Shown here: positions 44,566 through 52,551 of the stretch, piece after piece
Layout of the letters: each line of letters begins with the position of its first letter
Numbering within the stretch: the first letter of the stretch is position 1
Source: Fimbriimonadales bacterium
Lineage (GTDB): Bacteria; Armatimonadota; Fimbriimonadia; Fimbriimonadales; ATM1
Assembly (NCBI GenBank): GCA_035559795.1
Contig: DATMAR010000009.1
Location: forward strand, 124,001-188,000
DNA length: 64,000 bases
Direction of reading: 5' to 3'
The notes under the pieces: model-generated
Database searches by the model: none
What the model was told of the DNA's origin: nothing
Seen by the model: only the letters and a program-made list of their open reading frames with translations
Made by a program: the position numbers and the translations under genes

Positions 44566-44891
44566 GCAGAGAAGCGGAGAGCATAGCCGCCGATTATCTT
44601 GTGCGACATGGATACACGATAGTTACGAGGAATTATCATGCGCGGAGTGCGGAAATAGATTTGGTTTGCATGGATGGCGATACGCTCGTTTTCGTGGAGG
44701 TTCGGTCGCTTAGTAAAGTCACAATAGTTTCGCCGGAAGAGACCGTGAATCCAAACAAACAGCGGAAGTTAACCGAAGCGGCGTCGCATTATCTTTCCGA
44801 AGTGGTGGGGAAGGAGATTCCGGTCCGTTTCGATGTGGTGACGATTGTAGGGAGGAGTGTCCGGCATTATAAGGATGCTTTCAGGCCTTGA
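44544..44891 (+). CDS. yraN: UPF0102 family protein YraN
   Basis: A 115-residue predicted endonuclease-like protein with the restriction-endonuclease fold: G-R-E-A-E-S-I-A-A-D-Y-L near the start, N-Y-H-A-R-S-A-E-I-D-L-V and V-F-V-E-V-R, giving the D...ExK-like (here E-V-R) core. The GTG start lies inside rnhB; the rnhB-yraN pair is a conserved arrangement. Function unsettled in the literature. Confidence 0.88.
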   Translation: MSEVRKLGREAESIAADYLVRHGYTIVTRNYHARSAEIDLVCMDGDTLVFVEVRSLSKVTIVSPEETVNPNKQRKLTEAASHYLSEVVGKEIPVRFDVVTIVGRSVRHYKDAFRP

Positions 44892-44897
44892 TTATTT

Positions 44898-45488
44898 TTA
44901 GTCATCGTGTCTTTCGATCCAGAGATTAATGGCTTCTACGTAGCATTCGTGTTCTAAGGGAAGGATACGTTCGGCGAGAGTTTGAGGAGTGTCTTCGGGA
45001 TAGACGGGGCATTTTTTTTGCAAGAGGATCTCCCCTTCGTCGTATTCTTCCGTAACGTAATGTACCGAACAGCCGGATTCTTTCTCGCCGGATGCGATTA
45101 CTGCTTCGTGGACTTTCATTCCATACATTCCTTTTCCGCCGAATTTTGGAAGAAGTGCGGGATGGATGTTCAGAATTCGTCCCGGCATCGCTTGCACGAT
45201 TTCTTTAGGAAGCAGTCGCATGTAACCTGCTAAACACAACAACTCGATTCGCATGCAATGAATGAGTGATAGAAACTGAACAGCGAAATCGGGCTCGTCA
45301 GGATTGACGAGGATGACTTCCGTACCGAGAGCATGTGCATTTTGAACTGCTGGCGTATTGTCTTTCGGCGAGAAAACTGCAACGACTTCACCCGGAATGC
45401 GACCAGATTGGCAGGCTTCGATAATCGCTCGCATATTCGAGCCTCTACCTTTCGTTCCGACGAGGATGCCGATGCGAGTTTTTTTCAT
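44898..45488 (-). CDS. purN: Phosphoribosylglycinamide formyltransferase
   Basis: A 196-residue purine-biosynthesis enzyme transferring formyl from 10-formyl-THF to GAR. It has G-R-G-S-N-M-R-A-I at the N-terminus (phosphate loop), the catalytic N-I-H-P-A-L-L-P-K-F and the S-G-C-S-V-H-Y-V-T-E-E-Y-D-E-G folate motif. It ends just 6 bp from the convergent yraN stop and follows acpS by 6 bp, completing a fadF-like/acpS/purN transcript. Confidence 0.94.
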   Translation of the reverse strand: MKKTRIGILVGTKGRGSNMRAIIEACQSGRIPGEVVAVFSPKDNTPAVQNAHALGTEVILVNPDEPDFAVQFLSLIHCMRIELLCLAGYMRLLPKEIVQAMPGRILNIHPALLPKFGGKGMYGMKVHEAVIASGEKESGCSVHYVTEEYDEGEILLQKKCPVYPEDTPQTLAERILPLEHECYVEAINLWIERHDD

Positions 45489-45494
45489 CGTTCT

Positions 45495-45911
45495 TCATTC
45501 TTCCCAGATGGCTATGGCTGCGGCAATGCCGCGTTCGTGGGAGATAGAAATTTTTATTGCCCCCCCTATGCTCGCCGCTTTGTCAGTGAGATGAACGACT
45601 GGTTGGCCTGTTTCATCGGCGAGGATTTCGACATCATGCCAGCGGAGTTTTTTATTGATGGCTTTTGCTATCGCTTCTTTTGCTGCCCATCTTCCTGCGA
45701 CGAAAGAAGGTTTCAATTCTGCCCCTGTAAACGAGGGGGGGCTTTTCGAATCGTTCCCTGAAAGTTCTGCCTGTTTTATAGGGGGAATAGATTTGTTTAA
45801 AAACGAAGAGATCTCCCTTTCGGTTAGAATGCGTTTGGTGAAACGCGGATTGCGCATGGTGTTTTCGATGCGTTTCACTTCGACGACGTCTATCCCGATA
45901 CCTCGAATCAC
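45495..45911 (-). CDS. acpS: Holo-[acyl-carrier-protein] synthase with a repeat-derived internal insertion
   Basis: A 138-residue phosphopantetheinyl transferase. G-I-G-I-D-V-V-E-V-K-R-I opens the protein and F-V-A-G-R-W-A-A-K-E-A-I-A-K-A is the Mg/CoA site. Between R-I-L-T-E-R-E-I and the W-A-A-K-E-A motif there are about 20 residues more than in B. subtilis AcpS, reading through I-P-P-I-K-Q-A-E-L-S-G-N-D-S-K-S-P-P-S-F-T-G. That stretch is encoded by a family-B palindromic repeat. The insert sits in a loop region, so the enzyme may remain active. It overlaps the Fe-S oxidoreductase gene by ATGA. Confidence 0.9.
   Translation of the reverse strand: MIRGIGIDVVEVKRIENTMRNPRFTKRILTEREISSFLNKSIPPIKQAELSGNDSKSPPSFTGAELKPSFVAGRWAAKEAIAKAINKKLRWHDVEILADETGQPVVHLTDKAASIGGAIKISISHERGIAAAIAIWEE
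45715..45790. repeat. Family B repeat pair inserted in frame within acpS
   Basis: Two B-like hairpins are visible: CCCCTGTAAACGAGGGG, whose left half CCCCTGTAAAC is identical to the intergenic copy at 43624, and TTCTGCCTGTTTTATAGGGG. Both fall inside acpS without breaking its frame. Confidence 0.65.
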
Positions 45912-47860
45912 TGGTTCGCCTCGTGCAAGATTTCTGCGATGTCTACTAATCGAACTCCGTTTTCTAATCCCGCTTGCGTAAAACTGGCATCGAGCATGAT
46001 TTTACAAAACGGACAAGCCAATGCGACAGTCGAAGCACCTGTAGTGGCAAGTTCTTTCGCCCGATTCACACCTGGACGTTGCTCGGGGGGTTCTTCCATC
46101 CACATTCTTCCCCCCCCTGCCCCGCAGCACAGGGTTTTGTCTCCGAAATTCGTAGGTTCGACTACTTTATCCTTGCCTCCGAGAAGGCGACGAGGTGCTT
46201 CACTTTCTCGATTCGTTCTCGCCAAATAACAAGGGTCGTGTAGAGTTACTTCGCCTTTTTCGAAATGTGGAGGTTGTAAGTTTCCTTCCTCGAGGAGTTT
46301 GCTCAGGAATTGAGAGTGATGCAGCACTTCGTATGACCCGCCGAATTCTGGATATTCGTTTTTGATGGTGTTGAAACAATGAGGGCAGGAAGTAACGATG
46401 GTTATCACGCCGTATTGTTCGAAGGTACGCACGTTTTGTTCGGCGAGTTGTTGAAAGAGAAACTCATCCCCTACTCTACGCGCCGGGTCGCCCGTGCATT
46501 TTTCCTCTTTTCCCAAGCAAGCGAAGCGTACACCTGCTTTTTTCAAAAGGGAAGCGACCGCTTTCGTGGTTTTCAGTGCACCTGGGTCTGTAGCCCCCGC
46601 GCAACCTACCCAAAATAAAACGTCGAAAGGTTCTCCTTTTGTGATTAAATCTCGCGCTAAAGGGATGTTTTCGTTTTCCATCCATTTTTCTCGTTCCGTA
46701 GCCGAGCCCCCCCAAGCATGGTCGGTAGATTGCACCTGTCGCAGCATATTCGCTGCTGTTCCGGAGAGTCTTCCTTCTGAGACGAGCCAGCGACGAGCAT
46801 CTACAATCAAATCTACGTGTCGAATCAACACGGGGCAGACATCGACGCAAGCGTTGCAAGTCGTGCAAGCCCATAAGGCTTCTTCCGTAACGGCATCTGC
46901 GATTTTGCTGTCTTTTTCCATCGCCGCTCGGACGTCCAATACCACTTGTTTCGGATTGAGAGTTTTACCGACATTCCAAGCGGGACAAACTTCTGTGCAT
47001 CTTCCGCATTCCATGCATGCATCGAGAGACATGAGATGCCAACGGGAGTAATCCGCCGCCGTTTCTGCACCGATTTTTCCCGTTTTTTCGATGTCTTCGA
47101 ATCGAACAGTTTTGAGTCTTCCGATGGAGGTGTTGCTGTCAGAGCCAGCAGTGCTGAGTAGCGCGTAAAACAGATGACGCAATCTGAGCTTCGGGATGAC
47201 AGCGATAAAAAAGGCGACGAGCAGAGCATGAAACCACCATAGAAAGAGATAGGAAGCAGGCGTGATGTCAGGAATGATTTTAGAGAGAAGAAAACCGACC
47301 GGCGCAGAGGTGTCGAACGGTTTGGGGACGACATTCATTCGTGCCGCCTCGACGATATAACCGGTGATCGTGATAATCAATAAGAGATAAATCGTGTAGT
47401 AATCCGTGATTTCTGAGGTTAGCGTACGGGGGGGATTGTATTTTCGTCGAATCCATGCCCAAATTAATCCAGCGATAAGAGCGAGCCCCATCACGTCGAG
47501 CACGAATTCGTAGGTCAGATAGTATGCACCTTTGTGGAATTTCCACGGAGAATAAGTGTTGATGGCCAAAAGCGTAGTTCCGATGAAGAGTGTGAGAAAC
47601 CCGTAGAAAATGAGCAAATGGAGAGGGCTTCCACTCGTTTTGCGAGAGTGCCTAACTTTTTTCTGCCCGAGAAAGAATATGAGAAAGTTTTTGAAATAGG
47701 GTGGTTTCCACCGAATCGGTCTGCCTTTTTTCCAAAGGAGAATCCTTCGATAAACTTGCCAGGCAAAAATCCCGACAGCGGCGAACATGAGGACATAAAA
47801 AAGAATGATTTGCCAGACATCCATGAAGAGGAATTCGGTGCGGGTCGGCGTTTCTGGCAT
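45908..47860 (-). CDS. Membrane Fe-S oxidoreductase, FadF/HdrD-like (probable ETF:quinone-type reductase)
   Basis: A 650-residue protein. The N-terminal 260 residues hold about six TM helices of the nitrate-reductase gamma/cytochrome-b type. Two 4Fe-4S motifs follow (C-M-E-C-G-R-C-T-E-V-C-P and C-T-T-C-N-A-C-V-D-V-C-P). The C-terminal half has two CCG domains (S-C-P-H-C-F-N-T, D-P-C-Y-L-A-R, L-C-C-G-A-G-G-G-R-M). This arrangement is that of FadF-like proteins proposed to pass electrons from ETF to menaquinone, which suits the acyl-CoA dehydrogenase in the window. Start could instead be ATG 47824. It heads the acpS-purN operon. Confidence 0.88.
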   Translation of the reverse strand: MPETPTRTEFLFMDVWQIILFYVLMFAAVGIFAWQVYRRILLWKKGRPIRWKPPYFKNFLIFFLGQKKVRHSRKTSGSPLHLLIFYGFLTLFIGTTLLAINTYSPWKFHKGAYYLTYEFVLDVMGLALIAGLIWAWIRRKYNPPRTLTSEITDYYTIYLLLIITITGYIVEAARMNVVPKPFDTSAPVGFLLSKIIPDITPASYLFLWWFHALLVAFFIAVIPKLRLRHLFYALLSTAGSDSNTSIGRLKTVRFEDIEKTGKIGAETAADYSRWHLMSLDACMECGRCTEVCPAWNVGKTLNPKQVVLDVRAAMEKDSKIADAVTEEALWACTTCNACVDVCPVLIRHVDLIVDARRWLVSEGRLSGTAANMLRQVQSTDHAWGGSATEREKWMENENIPLARDLITKGEPFDVLFWVGCAGATDPGALKTTKAVASLLKKAGVRFACLGKEEKCTGDPARRVGDEFLFQQLAEQNVRTFEQYGVITIVTSCPHCFNTIKNEYPEFGGSYEVLHHSQFLSKLLEEGNLQPPHFEKGEVTLHDPCYLARTNRESEAPRRLLGGKDKVVEPTNFGDKTLCCGAGGGRMWMEEPPEQRPGVNRAKELATTGASTVALACPFCKIMLDASFTQAGLENGVRLVDIAEILHEANQ

Positions 47861-47974
47861 AGGTCATAGATTATGCTGAAATTGGTCGTGTTTGCTTCTA
47901 GTTACGTGGAATTTTGCTTCTCGTTATTTCCCGAGGGTCGGGATGTTCTCATTGCCTTTACTTGATTGTAGACA

Positions 47975-48010
47975 AGGAAAAAGAGCGGCCACACGATTCG
48001 TGTAGCCGCT
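47975..48010 (-). terminator. Intrinsic terminator of the CHRD gene
   Basis: On the minus strand AGCGGC pairs with GCCGCT, with an inner ACACGA/TCGTGT stem, followed by CTTTTTCC. It lies 26 bp after the CHRD stop codon. Confidence 0.8.
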
Positions 48011-48036
48011 TTGGGAGTGCTGAAAAAAGAAGGAGC

Positions 48037-48576
48037 CTACCGGTTCCTTCTACGGGCAGCGAGTATTCCTAAGCCCGCACTCAGAATCACCAGGGTAGCC
48101 GGTTCAGGAACGAGGTTGATTTGACCGCGAATTTCACCGCCTCCGAATTTGAAGGTGTGAACATTGATGTAGGTATTCCCTGCGAACAGGTCATCTTCAC
48201 GGTCTTCGGGGAGGATAAGGGACCCGGCTTGGGTGTATTCGAAGACGCCAAACATCCCAGACCACGAACCTGCGCCACCACCGAGGAAGTCAACGATGAT
48301 AGGACCATTGCTTCCAAATGGAGCAGCATGGATGTGTGTACCGACGATTTCGGTCGTAGAGTTTGCTGTCAGAGAGATGACATCGAGGAAAATCACATCG
48401 ATAGCATTCGTGGCGTCGTCATAGTTGAATGCGAATACGCCTTTCCCTGGGGAATCTGTCGGAGGTACTTCTTGGTCACCGCTGAGGAAGGCTTGGAACA
48501 ACCACGTAGCTGCCGATGCCTGGAGGGTTAGGGCACAGGTAAGTCCTGCAAGGATCGCTAATTTAGATATGCGCAT
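48037..48576 (-). CDS. CHRD domain protein with PEP-CTERM sorting signal
   Basis: A 179-residue exported protein. Signal peptide about residues 1-22 (ends A-S-A-A). A CHRD domain fills the middle: F-L-S-G-D-Q-E-V-P-P, I-V-G-T-H-I-H-A-A-P, and Y-I-N-V-H-T ... G-G-E-I-R-G-Q-I. The C-terminus is a PEP-CTERM signal, V-P-E-P-A-T, a hydrophobic helix, then R-R-R-N-R, processed by an exosortase. The ATG at 48576 is chosen over one ten codons upstream because GAGGAG precedes it. A monocistronic gene with its own terminator. No exosortase is in the window. Confidence 0.93.
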   Translation of the reverse strand: MRISKLAILAGLTCALTLQASAATWLFQAFLSGDQEVPPTDSPGKGVFAFNYDDATNAIDVIFLDVISLTANSTTEIVGTHIHAAPFGSNGPIIVDFLGGGAGSWSGMFGVFEYTQAGSLILPEDREDDLFAGNTYINVHTFKFGGGEIRGQINLVPEPATLVILSAGLGILAARRRNR

Positions 48577-48639
48577 TTTTTTACTCCTCTCTGAATGACA
48601 TGTCATTTAGGCTCGCCTTCGAGCCTTACTACCTCTTAA

Positions 48640-48795
48640 CGTGGGCTTTTAGGGCTTGGATCCATGGTTTTTTGGGTTTTATGATGGAGGAAGCCTAAGA
48701 GTGCGTCTCCACTGTAGCAGAAGGCTAGTCCTTCGTCTTCGATACCCTCAGCAAAGAGGAGTCCGTGAGAGGCATACCCAAAGAGTGGAGTGTAT
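48640..48795 (-). other. Structured or repeat-like segment upstream of the CHRD gene
   Basis: On the minus strand the 5' TTTGGGT can pair with a distal ACCCAAA about 100 nt later, with further internal pairing (GCCT/AGGC). The same strand is also open in one frame for about 50 codons, in frame with the end of the upstream gene after its TAA, but has no good start. It could be a leader RNA, a dispersed element or a gene remnant. No known riboswitch consensus was recognised. Confidence 0.3.
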
Positions 48796-48800
48796 TTTTG

Positions 48801-49823
48801 TTATTTCTTTGCAATTATTTTTTTACCTTTACATTCTACGAGCATTCCGTTCTTATTTCTGGTAATCACTTTCGCCCCTTCGATTTTCCAATGTTTATCG
48901 AGGAATAGCCAGATGCGATTGTTCGCTAATCGAGACGGGATTTCGATTTCCCATCGCGTTCTTTCTTCTATTGCATTTCGGATTGCTCGATATAGGTCTC
49001 CCGGTTTCGCCCCCCCCGTGATACGGAGTCCTCTCGATAAAGCCCGTGGAAATGCCTCATGAGTATAAAGCGCAAAACCAATCAGGGAATCCATGCTGTT
49101 GCTCAACTCTTTTTCTTCGATGCCATTTCTCCATATTTTGTTTGCCAACGGAAATGCATTTTTTTTAACCCACTCTTCGAGTTCTCGCTGGTTGGCGTTT
49201 AGAAGGTCTTCGGTTCGAATATTTTTCTTTTCGAGTGCTTCGAGAAGCATCATAAGGAATAATTTTTCACCTAAATATCCGTTCGACCAGGGTTCGGGCT
49301 CTTTGTAAGTCCCTATGGGGGGGAGAATCGCATGCCCGTATTCGTGCGCAATTTCACGCAGAGTTTCGATAGAATTAGAAAGGTTTTTTATGTCGTAGAT
49401 GTAAATTGCGAGTTGTGTGCTATCGAAACCGTTTTCGTCAGGTCCGAAAAAGATGCCTTGTTCCGCACCGCTTTTCCCCCCCGATGCGAGAAACACATCT
49501 ATAGTTCTTCGAAAGCGCAATGGATGTTCTAAAGAGAGTTTCGAATTTGCGAGTTCCCAAAGGTGCAAAAGAACACGAGAAATAGAGATGCTTGTTTCGA
49601 GGCTTTCATTGCTTTGCGTATAAATGCGAAAGCGCAAGGTTTGCTCCCCTGTAAGTTTGTCTGCGTGCGCTTCGATCTTGAAGGGGTATTCCCAGCGGTA
49701 TTTAGGGCAGATCCTCGAATTTTCGAGCAGTGGGTAAACCTTCAACGAGAGTTTTGCATCGGAGTTCGATGGAAGGGTTATTGTAGATTGGAGGAATAAT
49801 GCATAGAGGGTTAGAGGGAGCAT
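48801..49823 (-). CDS. Hypothetical secreted protein with HExxH motif
   Basis: A 340-residue exported protein of unknown family. Signal-like start M-L-P-L-T-L-Y-A-L-F-L-Q-S supports ATG 49823 over TTG 49844. H-E-Y-G-H (about residues 160-164), within E-I-A-H-E-Y-G-H-A, is a zinc-protease-type motif, followed by a helical C-terminal half. Predicted extracytoplasmic metallopeptidase, by motif only. It ends about 225 bp upstream of the CHRD gene on the same strand. Confidence 0.75.
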   Translation of the reverse strand: MLPLTLYALFLQSTITLPSNSDAKLSLKVYPLLENSRICPKYRWEYPFKIEAHADKLTGEQTLRFRIYTQSNESLETSISISRVLLHLWELANSKLSLEHPLRFRRTIDVFLASGGKSGAEQGIFFGPDENGFDSTQLAIYIYDIKNLSNSIETLREIAHEYGHAILPPIGTYKEPEPWSNGYLGEKLFLMMLLEALEKKNIRTEDLLNANQRELEEWVKKNAFPLANKIWRNGIEEKELSNSMDSLIGFALYTHEAFPRALSRGLRITGGAKPGDLYRAIRNAIEERTRWEIEIPSRLANNRIWLFLDKHWKIEGAKVITRNKNGMLVECKGKKIIAKK

Positions 49824-49874
49824 CGGTGCTTGATTATAAATCAACTTAGGGTTTTGAACTTAGAGAAAAAAAGG

Positions 49875-50048
49875 CGTTCCCAAACAGAGTTTGGGAACGA
49901 GAGACTGGGGCTTTGGAACATGAACTGAGGGTCTTGAGCTAAGCAAAGAAGAATAAAGCGTTCCCAAACAGAGTTTGAGAACGAGAGGGACGATGAGAGA
50001 AAACGAGAGGAACGATGAGAAAGGCGATTCAAGCAGAGTTTGGGAACG
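49875..50048. repeat. Cluster of family A palindromes (copies 3-5)
   Basis: Copies at 49875-49899 (perfect), 49959-49983 (one mismatch) and 50025-50048 (left arm decayed). They occupy the gap between the divergent HExxH gene and the ATP synthase operon, which must also contain the atp promoter. Confidence 0.8.
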
Positions 50049-50070
50049 AGAAATCTAATGGACTATAGTT

Positions 50071-50487
50071 GTGAAAAAGGCGGTAAAAACGAACGAGATG
50101 GATAACCGTAACGAACGTGATACAAATAACGATGAAAAGCAATCCTCAGCGGAGTTAGGGAACGAGCCTGAGGATTCTGGAAAATATGAGAAGCGGGAAA
50201 AACTGACTAATGTGGATTTGCCGGAAGTCCCCGAATGGAAATTCGAGAGACCGAAGCGAAAGCCTCCCGGTACTAAAACTCCGGATGAATCTAAAGCCTA
50301 TAGCGCGCTCGGGCTGGGGCTTACACTTGCCTTCGGCTTAGTGGTCCCTATCGTCTTAGGAGTCGGAATCGGAGCATGGATAGATTCTAAGTTCGGTTTT
50401 ACTTACGGGACGGTGGTAGGGTTCTTGGTAGGGGTCGTGCTCTCTTTCATGCTTATGCTTCGAATCGTGAAGAGGATGAATCTGTGA
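50071..50487 (+). CDS. atpZ: AtpZ/AtpI-like membrane protein of the ATP synthase operon
   Basis: A 138-residue protein. The hydrophilic N-terminal 75 residues are followed by two TM helices (about 78-105 and 112-132) with G-L-G-L-T-L-A-F-G-L and G-I-G-A-W-I-D-S-K-F-G, the AtpZ family pattern linked to Mg2+/Ca2+ uptake or assembly of F0F1. The start is GTG 50071 or ATG 50098. The N-terminal coding region contains a decayed family-A repeat (GGAGTTAGGGAACGAG), so part of the low-complexity tail may be repeat-derived. The next gene starts within its stop region (GTGA). Confidence 0.78.
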   Translation: MKKAVKTNEMDNRNERDTNNDEKQSSAELGNEPEDSGKYEKREKLTNVDLPEVPEWKFERPKRKPPGTKTPDESKAYSALGLGLTLAFGLVVPIVLGVGIGAWIDSKFGFTYGTVVGFLVGVVLSFMLMLRIVKRMNL

Positions 50488-50837
50488 GGAAAGTAACTTG
50501 GATAGTCGTCGTGTTAGCGATAACGTTGAGCGGAATAGGGTTATGGAGTGGCTTTACGAGCTTTTTAGCGGTTATAGTGGGGTTGTTTTTAGGATTCTCT
50601 TGCTTTTGGTTGTCGAGGTGGATTACGGGAGCCCTCGTCGCCCAGAGAGTAACATCGAATCGCCCGGTGTTCATTTTCGGACTACTGAAGTGGCTGGCAA
50701 TCGGGGGTGGTTTTGCTTTGGTTTATGTCATAGACAGCAAGGCTCTCGTATGGTATTTCATCGCCCTTATGATGGTATACTTTTTGCTTGTCGTGGGAGC
50801 GCTTTTCGAAGGAGTTGCTCCCACGAGTTTTGAATGA
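50484..50837 (+). CDS. atpI: ATP synthase subunit I-like protein
   Basis: A 117-residue hydrophobic protein with four predicted TM helices and a central basic loop after W-I-T-G-A-L-V-A-Q-R. Size, topology and position between atpZ and atpB match AtpI, the chaperone for c-ring assembly. The GTG start overlaps the atpZ stop. Confidence 0.75.
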   Translation: MRKVTWIVVVLAITLSGIGLWSGFTSFLAVIVGLFLGFSCFWLSRWITGALVAQRVTSNRPVFIFGLLKWLAIGGGFALVYVIDSKALVWYFIALMMVYFLLVVGALFEGVAPTSFE

Positions 50838-50849
50838 GGTAATCCGCAT

Positions 50850-51575
50850 TTGGAGATTTTCACCACACTGGCTGCAGCGACGGCTGCGGAAGGGGCCCAC
50901 GGAGTTTGGTGGACTCCTCTTTTCTATTTATCTTTTACTGCTTTGATTATTCTTTCGCTCGGTGTTATTGCGGTACGAGGAGCGCGAGAGAATGTTCCAC
51001 GAAGTCTTCTTACACGTTTGCTGGAGCATGTCTATTTCTTCATCGAGAATATGTGTGTAAGTGTAATCGGGGAGCAGGGTAGAAAATTCATTCCTTTGGT
51101 TTTCACCATTTACACGGTTATTTTGGTGGCTAATTTTTTAGGTGTTATCGGGTTGATGGCTCCCACGAGCGTCTTTAGCGTCACTTTCGGGATGGCTGTG
51201 ATGGTCGTGTTTTATGTGCAGTATGTCGGAATTCGGACGTTAGGGATTTGGGGATACATTAAGCACTTTTTCGGACCGCCGTTGGGTTGGTTGTTCATTG
51301 TCAATGTTCTCCTTTTTGTGGTAGAGATTGTTTCGGAGTTGTTTAAAAACGTTTCCCTCTCTTTGCGACTTTATATCAATATGTCTGCGGAGCATTCTTT
51401 AAAAGCGGCATTCCGGAAAATCATCGAAATAGGGGATTTCGGTGTACCTTTGGATGCGGTATTAGTACCGCTTGCGATTTTGGTAAGCATCGTTCAAGCA
51501 CTGGTGTTTGCCGTTTTGACTTGCGTATATCTCTCTCTTTTCGTTTCTCACGAAGAGGAGGCTCATGCGCACTAA
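50850..51575 (+). CDS. atpB: ATP synthase subunit a
   Basis: A 241-residue membrane subunit carrying the proton half-channels. Five to six TM helices; the essential Arg lies in V-S-L-S-L-R-L-Y-I-N-M-S, and the final helices contain the usual polar residues. The start is TTG at 50850 with GAGGT ten bases upstream. Confidence 0.9.
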   Translation: MEIFTTLAAATAAEGAHGVWWTPLFYLSFTALIILSLGVIAVRGARENVPRSLLTRLLEHVYFFIENMCVSVIGEQGRKFIPLVFTIYTVILVANFLGVIGLMAPTSVFSVTFGMAVMVVFYVQYVGIRTLGIWGYIKHFFGPPLGWLFIVNVLLFVVEIVSELFKNVSLSLRLYINMSAEHSLKAAFRKIIEIGDFGVPLDAVLVPLAILVSIVQALVFAVLTCVYLSLFVSHEEEAHAH

Positions 51576-51608
51576 TTCATTCTCGAAAATCATGGAGGAA
51601 ATCAAAAG

Positions 51609-51938
51609 ATGATTGCAATTGCTGCTATGGCACTGGCGATAGGCACCGCTATGGGTTTTGCAGTGTTAGGTGCCGCTATCGGACAAGGTCACGCTGCAAA
51701 CGGAGCATTGAACGGAGTAGCACGACAGCCAGAGATGGCTGGTCGCATCCAAATGCTTCTTTTGCTTTCGTTGGCTTTCATCGAATCTCTGGTTTTGTTC
51801 ACGTTCTTCCTTGCCTTCCAGTTGTTAGGAAAACTTCCTAACGCAGCGGAAGTAGATATGACCAAGGTGAGCGCATACGAACAAAGGCAAGATTCGAATC
51901 TTTACGCAACGGAAAATCAAGATCCTGAAAATCGATAA
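51609..51938 (+). CDS. atpE: ATP synthase subunit c
   Basis: A 109-residue c-ring subunit: helix 1 with G-A-A-I-G-Q-G, the R-Q-P-E polar loop, and helix 2 with the ion-binding Glu in A-F-I-E-S-L-V-L-F. Q in helix 1 and the E-S pair are seen in Na+-binding c-rings, but the Thr and Tyr that complete that site are Leu and Phe here, so coupling ion is open. A hydrophilic 30-residue C-terminal tail is unusual for subunit c. Confidence 0.92.
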   Translation: MIAIAAMALAIGTAMGFAVLGAAIGQGHAANGALNGVARQPEMAGRIQMLLLLSLAFIESLVLFTFFLAFQLLGKLPNAAEVDMTKVSAYEQRQDSNLYATENQDPENR

Positions 51939-51959
51939 AAAAGAAAACAAGAAATAAAC

Positions 51960-52550
51960 ATGTTGTGGAAATTCGTTAAATCGCTGCTTTCTTCTTTACC
52001 CTTTTTTGTCGTCTCACAACTTTCCTGGGTAAAGGAAGCGAGTCATCATCCTATCGCGATGCAGTTGGGGCTCGATTTCTCTGCGATGTTCGTCACGATC
52101 GGCGTATTGACTTTCATGATGCCGCTCGTGGATGCTCTGTTTCTTACCCCGTTGAAGGAAGCACTCGATGCTCGAAAGAAGTATCTCGAAGATACTTATT
52201 CGGAAGCAGAGAGTTTGAAAAAGCGAATGGAGGCGCTTCGTTCTGCATACGAAGAAAAATTAGCGAAGAGCGAAGCGGAAGCGCGTGCGCAAATTCAGGC
52301 TGCATTGCATGAAGCCCAAAGGATGAAAGAGCAAATCCTTAACGAAGCGAGAACGCAAGCAGAAGAAATTCGTAAACAGGCACAAGAAGATATTTTGCGT
52401 GAGCGCGAAAAGATGTTAGTGGATTTGCGCACGCATGTGGTTGAAATGGCTCTCATTGCGACGGAAAAACTCATAGGAAAGCGACTCGATGAAGAATCGA
52501 ACAAGCGCCTTATCGAAGAATTCATCGAAAGCGTGGAGGTGAAACAGTAA
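51960..52550 (+). CDS. atpF: ATP synthase subunit b
   Basis: A 196-residue peripheral-stalk subunit. A 30-residue N-terminal extension precedes the single TM helix (about residues 38-62), then P-L-K-E-A-L-D-A-R-K and a long charged coiled coil to the C-terminus (A-E-A-R-A-Q-I-Q-A-A). It is one base ahead of atpH. Confidence 0.9.
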   Translation: MLWKFVKSLLSSLPFFVVSQLSWVKEASHHPIAMQLGLDFSAMFVTIGVLTFMMPLVDALFLTPLKEALDARKKYLEDTYSEAESLKKRMEALRSAYEEKLAKSEAEARAQIQAALHEAQRMKEQILNEARTQAEEIRKQAQEDILREREKMLVDLRTHVVEMALIATEKLIGKRLDEESNKRLIEEFIESVEVKQ

Positions 52551-52551
52551 C

